From an uncultured Acidobacteriota bacterium (GTDB taxonomy: Bacteria > Acidobacteriota > Thermoanaerobaculia > Gp7-AA8): a DNA stretch of 6,527 nucleotides. The notes under the pieces were generated by a model. It was not told the origin of the DNA and ran no database searches. It saw nothing but the letters and a program-made list of their open reading frames with translations. Position 1 is the first letter of the stretch, and each line of letters begins with the position of its first letter. A program made the translations under genes and the position numbers. The DNA lies in the NCBI GenBank assembly GCA_946887105.1, contig CAMPKJ010000274.1:1-6527 (forward strand), given 5' to 3'. Below are positions 5,761-6,527 of the stretch, piece after piece.

Positions 5761-6527
5761 CGTTTGCTGAATGCGAACGCCATGAGCGCGCCGGCAAACA
5801 ATACTCCGGCCGCGGACGCCGCCGCACTCCACGCCGGCTTCAATCGTACCGTGGGCACTTCAGGATTTGCGGGCAGGTTGTATTTCGCGGGATCGCCGCG
5901 CACGAGAAAAAATGCGTGTGTGCCGCCGACGGAGCTCTCCTTCGGATTCCAGATCGTCGCATCGCGCATGCCCGCGGCGTGCAGCTTCGCGATGCGCTCG
6001 TCGGCGACGCGCTCGAGCGCTTCCAGATCGCCGAACAGGATCGACTGCGTCGGACACGCCTTGGCGCAGGCCGGCGTCTCCCCTTCCTTCTGGCGGTCGT
6101 AGCAGAACGTGCACTTGAACGCGCGCCCGTCGGTCGGACGCCGGTCGATCACGCCGAACGGACAACTCACCACGCAGTATCCGCAGCCGTTGCAGATGTC
6201 GGGCTGCACGTAGACGCCGCCGAATTCGGTGCGGATGATCGAGCCGGTCGGACACGACTCCAGACATCCGGCGTTGTCGCAGTGCTTGCACACGTCCGAC
6301 GAGAACGCCCACGTCATCAGGCTCGGCGCATTGCCGCCGGCGCCGATCGACGTCTCCCCTTCCACGAACTTCACGTGCCGCCACGTCGAGTGCCCGAGCG
6401 CGCCGGTGTTGTCGTACGAGTTCCCCGACCACGCAAACCCATCGCTCGGGACATCGTTCCATTCCTTGCACGCCACTTCGCACGCCTTGCAGCCGATGCA
6501 GAGCGTGGCGTCGGTGAAGAAGCCGGT
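5757..6527 (-). CDS. Four-cluster [4Fe-4S] beta subunit of a formate-dehydrogenase-like complex, 5'-truncated by the window edge
   Basis: The frame is open through the right edge, so the N-terminus is missing; 256 residues are visible (numbered from the edge). Sixteen cysteines form four cluster motifs: Cys10/13/16/20 (CIGCKACEVAC), Cys80/83/88/92, Cys112/115/118/122 (CNGCGYCVVSCP) and Cys139/142/154/158. This is the layout of FdnH/FdoH, NrfC and DmsB electron-transfer subunits. The segments FFTDATLCIGC (3-13), ACKEWNDVP (19-27), SYDNTGALG (37-45) and WRHVKFVE (49-56) are the formate dehydrogenase beta pattern as I recall it, which favours FDH over polysulfide or nitrite reductases. A C-terminal hydrophobic segment (about 234-253) would anchor it to the membrane, as in FdnH. 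It passes electrons from a molybdopterin/formate-oxidising subunit, presumably encoded beyond the edge, to NrfD. The codon at 6474-6476 is GTG for an internal valine, not the start. Confidence 0.92.
   Translation of the reverse strand, partial: TGFFTDATLCIGCKACEVACKEWNDVPSDGFAWSGNSYDNTGALGHSTWRHVKFVEGETSIGAGGNAPSLMTWAFSSDVCKHCDNAGCLESCPTGSIIRTEFGGVYVQPDICNGCGYCVVSCPFGVIDRRPTDGRAFKCTFCYDRQKEGETPACAKACPTQSILFGDLEALERVADERIAKLHAAGMRDATIWNPKESSVGGTHAFFLVRGDPAKYNLPANPEVPTVRLKPAWSAAASAAGVLFAGALMAFAFSKR

Noticed and set aside
5761..5832. Extension of NrfD to an upstream start (24 more codons)
   Set aside because: The added residues overlap the Fe-S subunit, are not hydrophobic and lack family features. 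ATG 5760 gives the standard ATGA coupling.
4870..6102. Long + strand open frame (410 codons) opposite NrfD and the Fe-S subunit
   Set aside because: The - strand frame carries four cysteine cluster motifs and the NrfD loop; the + frame is Arg-rich low complexity.
6474..6476. GTG as the start of the Fe-S subunit
   Set aside because: The frame continues upstream through the first cluster motif (CIGCKACE) to the window edge, so this GTG is an internal valine codon.

Overview
The window comes from a GC-rich bacterial chromosome. The didermal, soil-type gene style (secreted matrixin with a carboxypeptidase-regulatory-like domain, long TPR/membrane proteins with Pro/Ala linkers, a formate-dehydrogenase-type Fe-S subunit with an NrfD anchor) is reminiscent of Acidobacteriota. 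That placement is inference from protein style; no rRNA or marker gene is present. There is no sign of mobile elements, CRISPR, tRNA or rRNA, and the window is almost fully coding. No gap exceeds about 65 bp.

Layout, left to right: (1) a + strand gene for a small four-helix membrane protein built from two copies of the same module (25-588); (2) a convergent - strand pair read from about 2289 down to 598: ridA (enamine/imine deaminase) followed after a short gap by a secreted zinc metalloprotease of the matrixin type; (3) a 65-bp divergent promoter region (2290-2354) with -10-like boxes on both strands; (4) a + strand pair: a 719-residue single-pass TPR protein with TPR arrays on both sides of a central membrane helix, then an RDD-family membrane protein; (5) a - strand respiratory operon entering from the right edge: the Fe-S (beta) subunit of a formate-dehydrogenase-like molybdoenzyme, 5'-truncated by the window, coupled by an ATGA overlap to an NrfD/PsrC-type quinone-interacting membrane subunit. 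The NrfD gene runs 68 bp into the 3' end of the convergent RDD gene.

How they work together: the FdhB-like and NrfD subunits should form the electron-transfer and membrane modules of one complex whose catalytic molybdopterin subunit probably lies beyond the right edge. RidA and the protease share a transcription direction but have no obvious functional link. The TPR and RDD proteins probably share a transcript and the membrane, but their job is unknown. I do not see a convincing novel multi-gene system. The most distinctive points are the internal duplication in the first protein, the two-sided TPR protein with repeated FxF(D/E) motifs, its apparently near-leaderless promoter, the bidirectional terminator-like hairpin, and the overprinted NrfD/RDD 3' ends.
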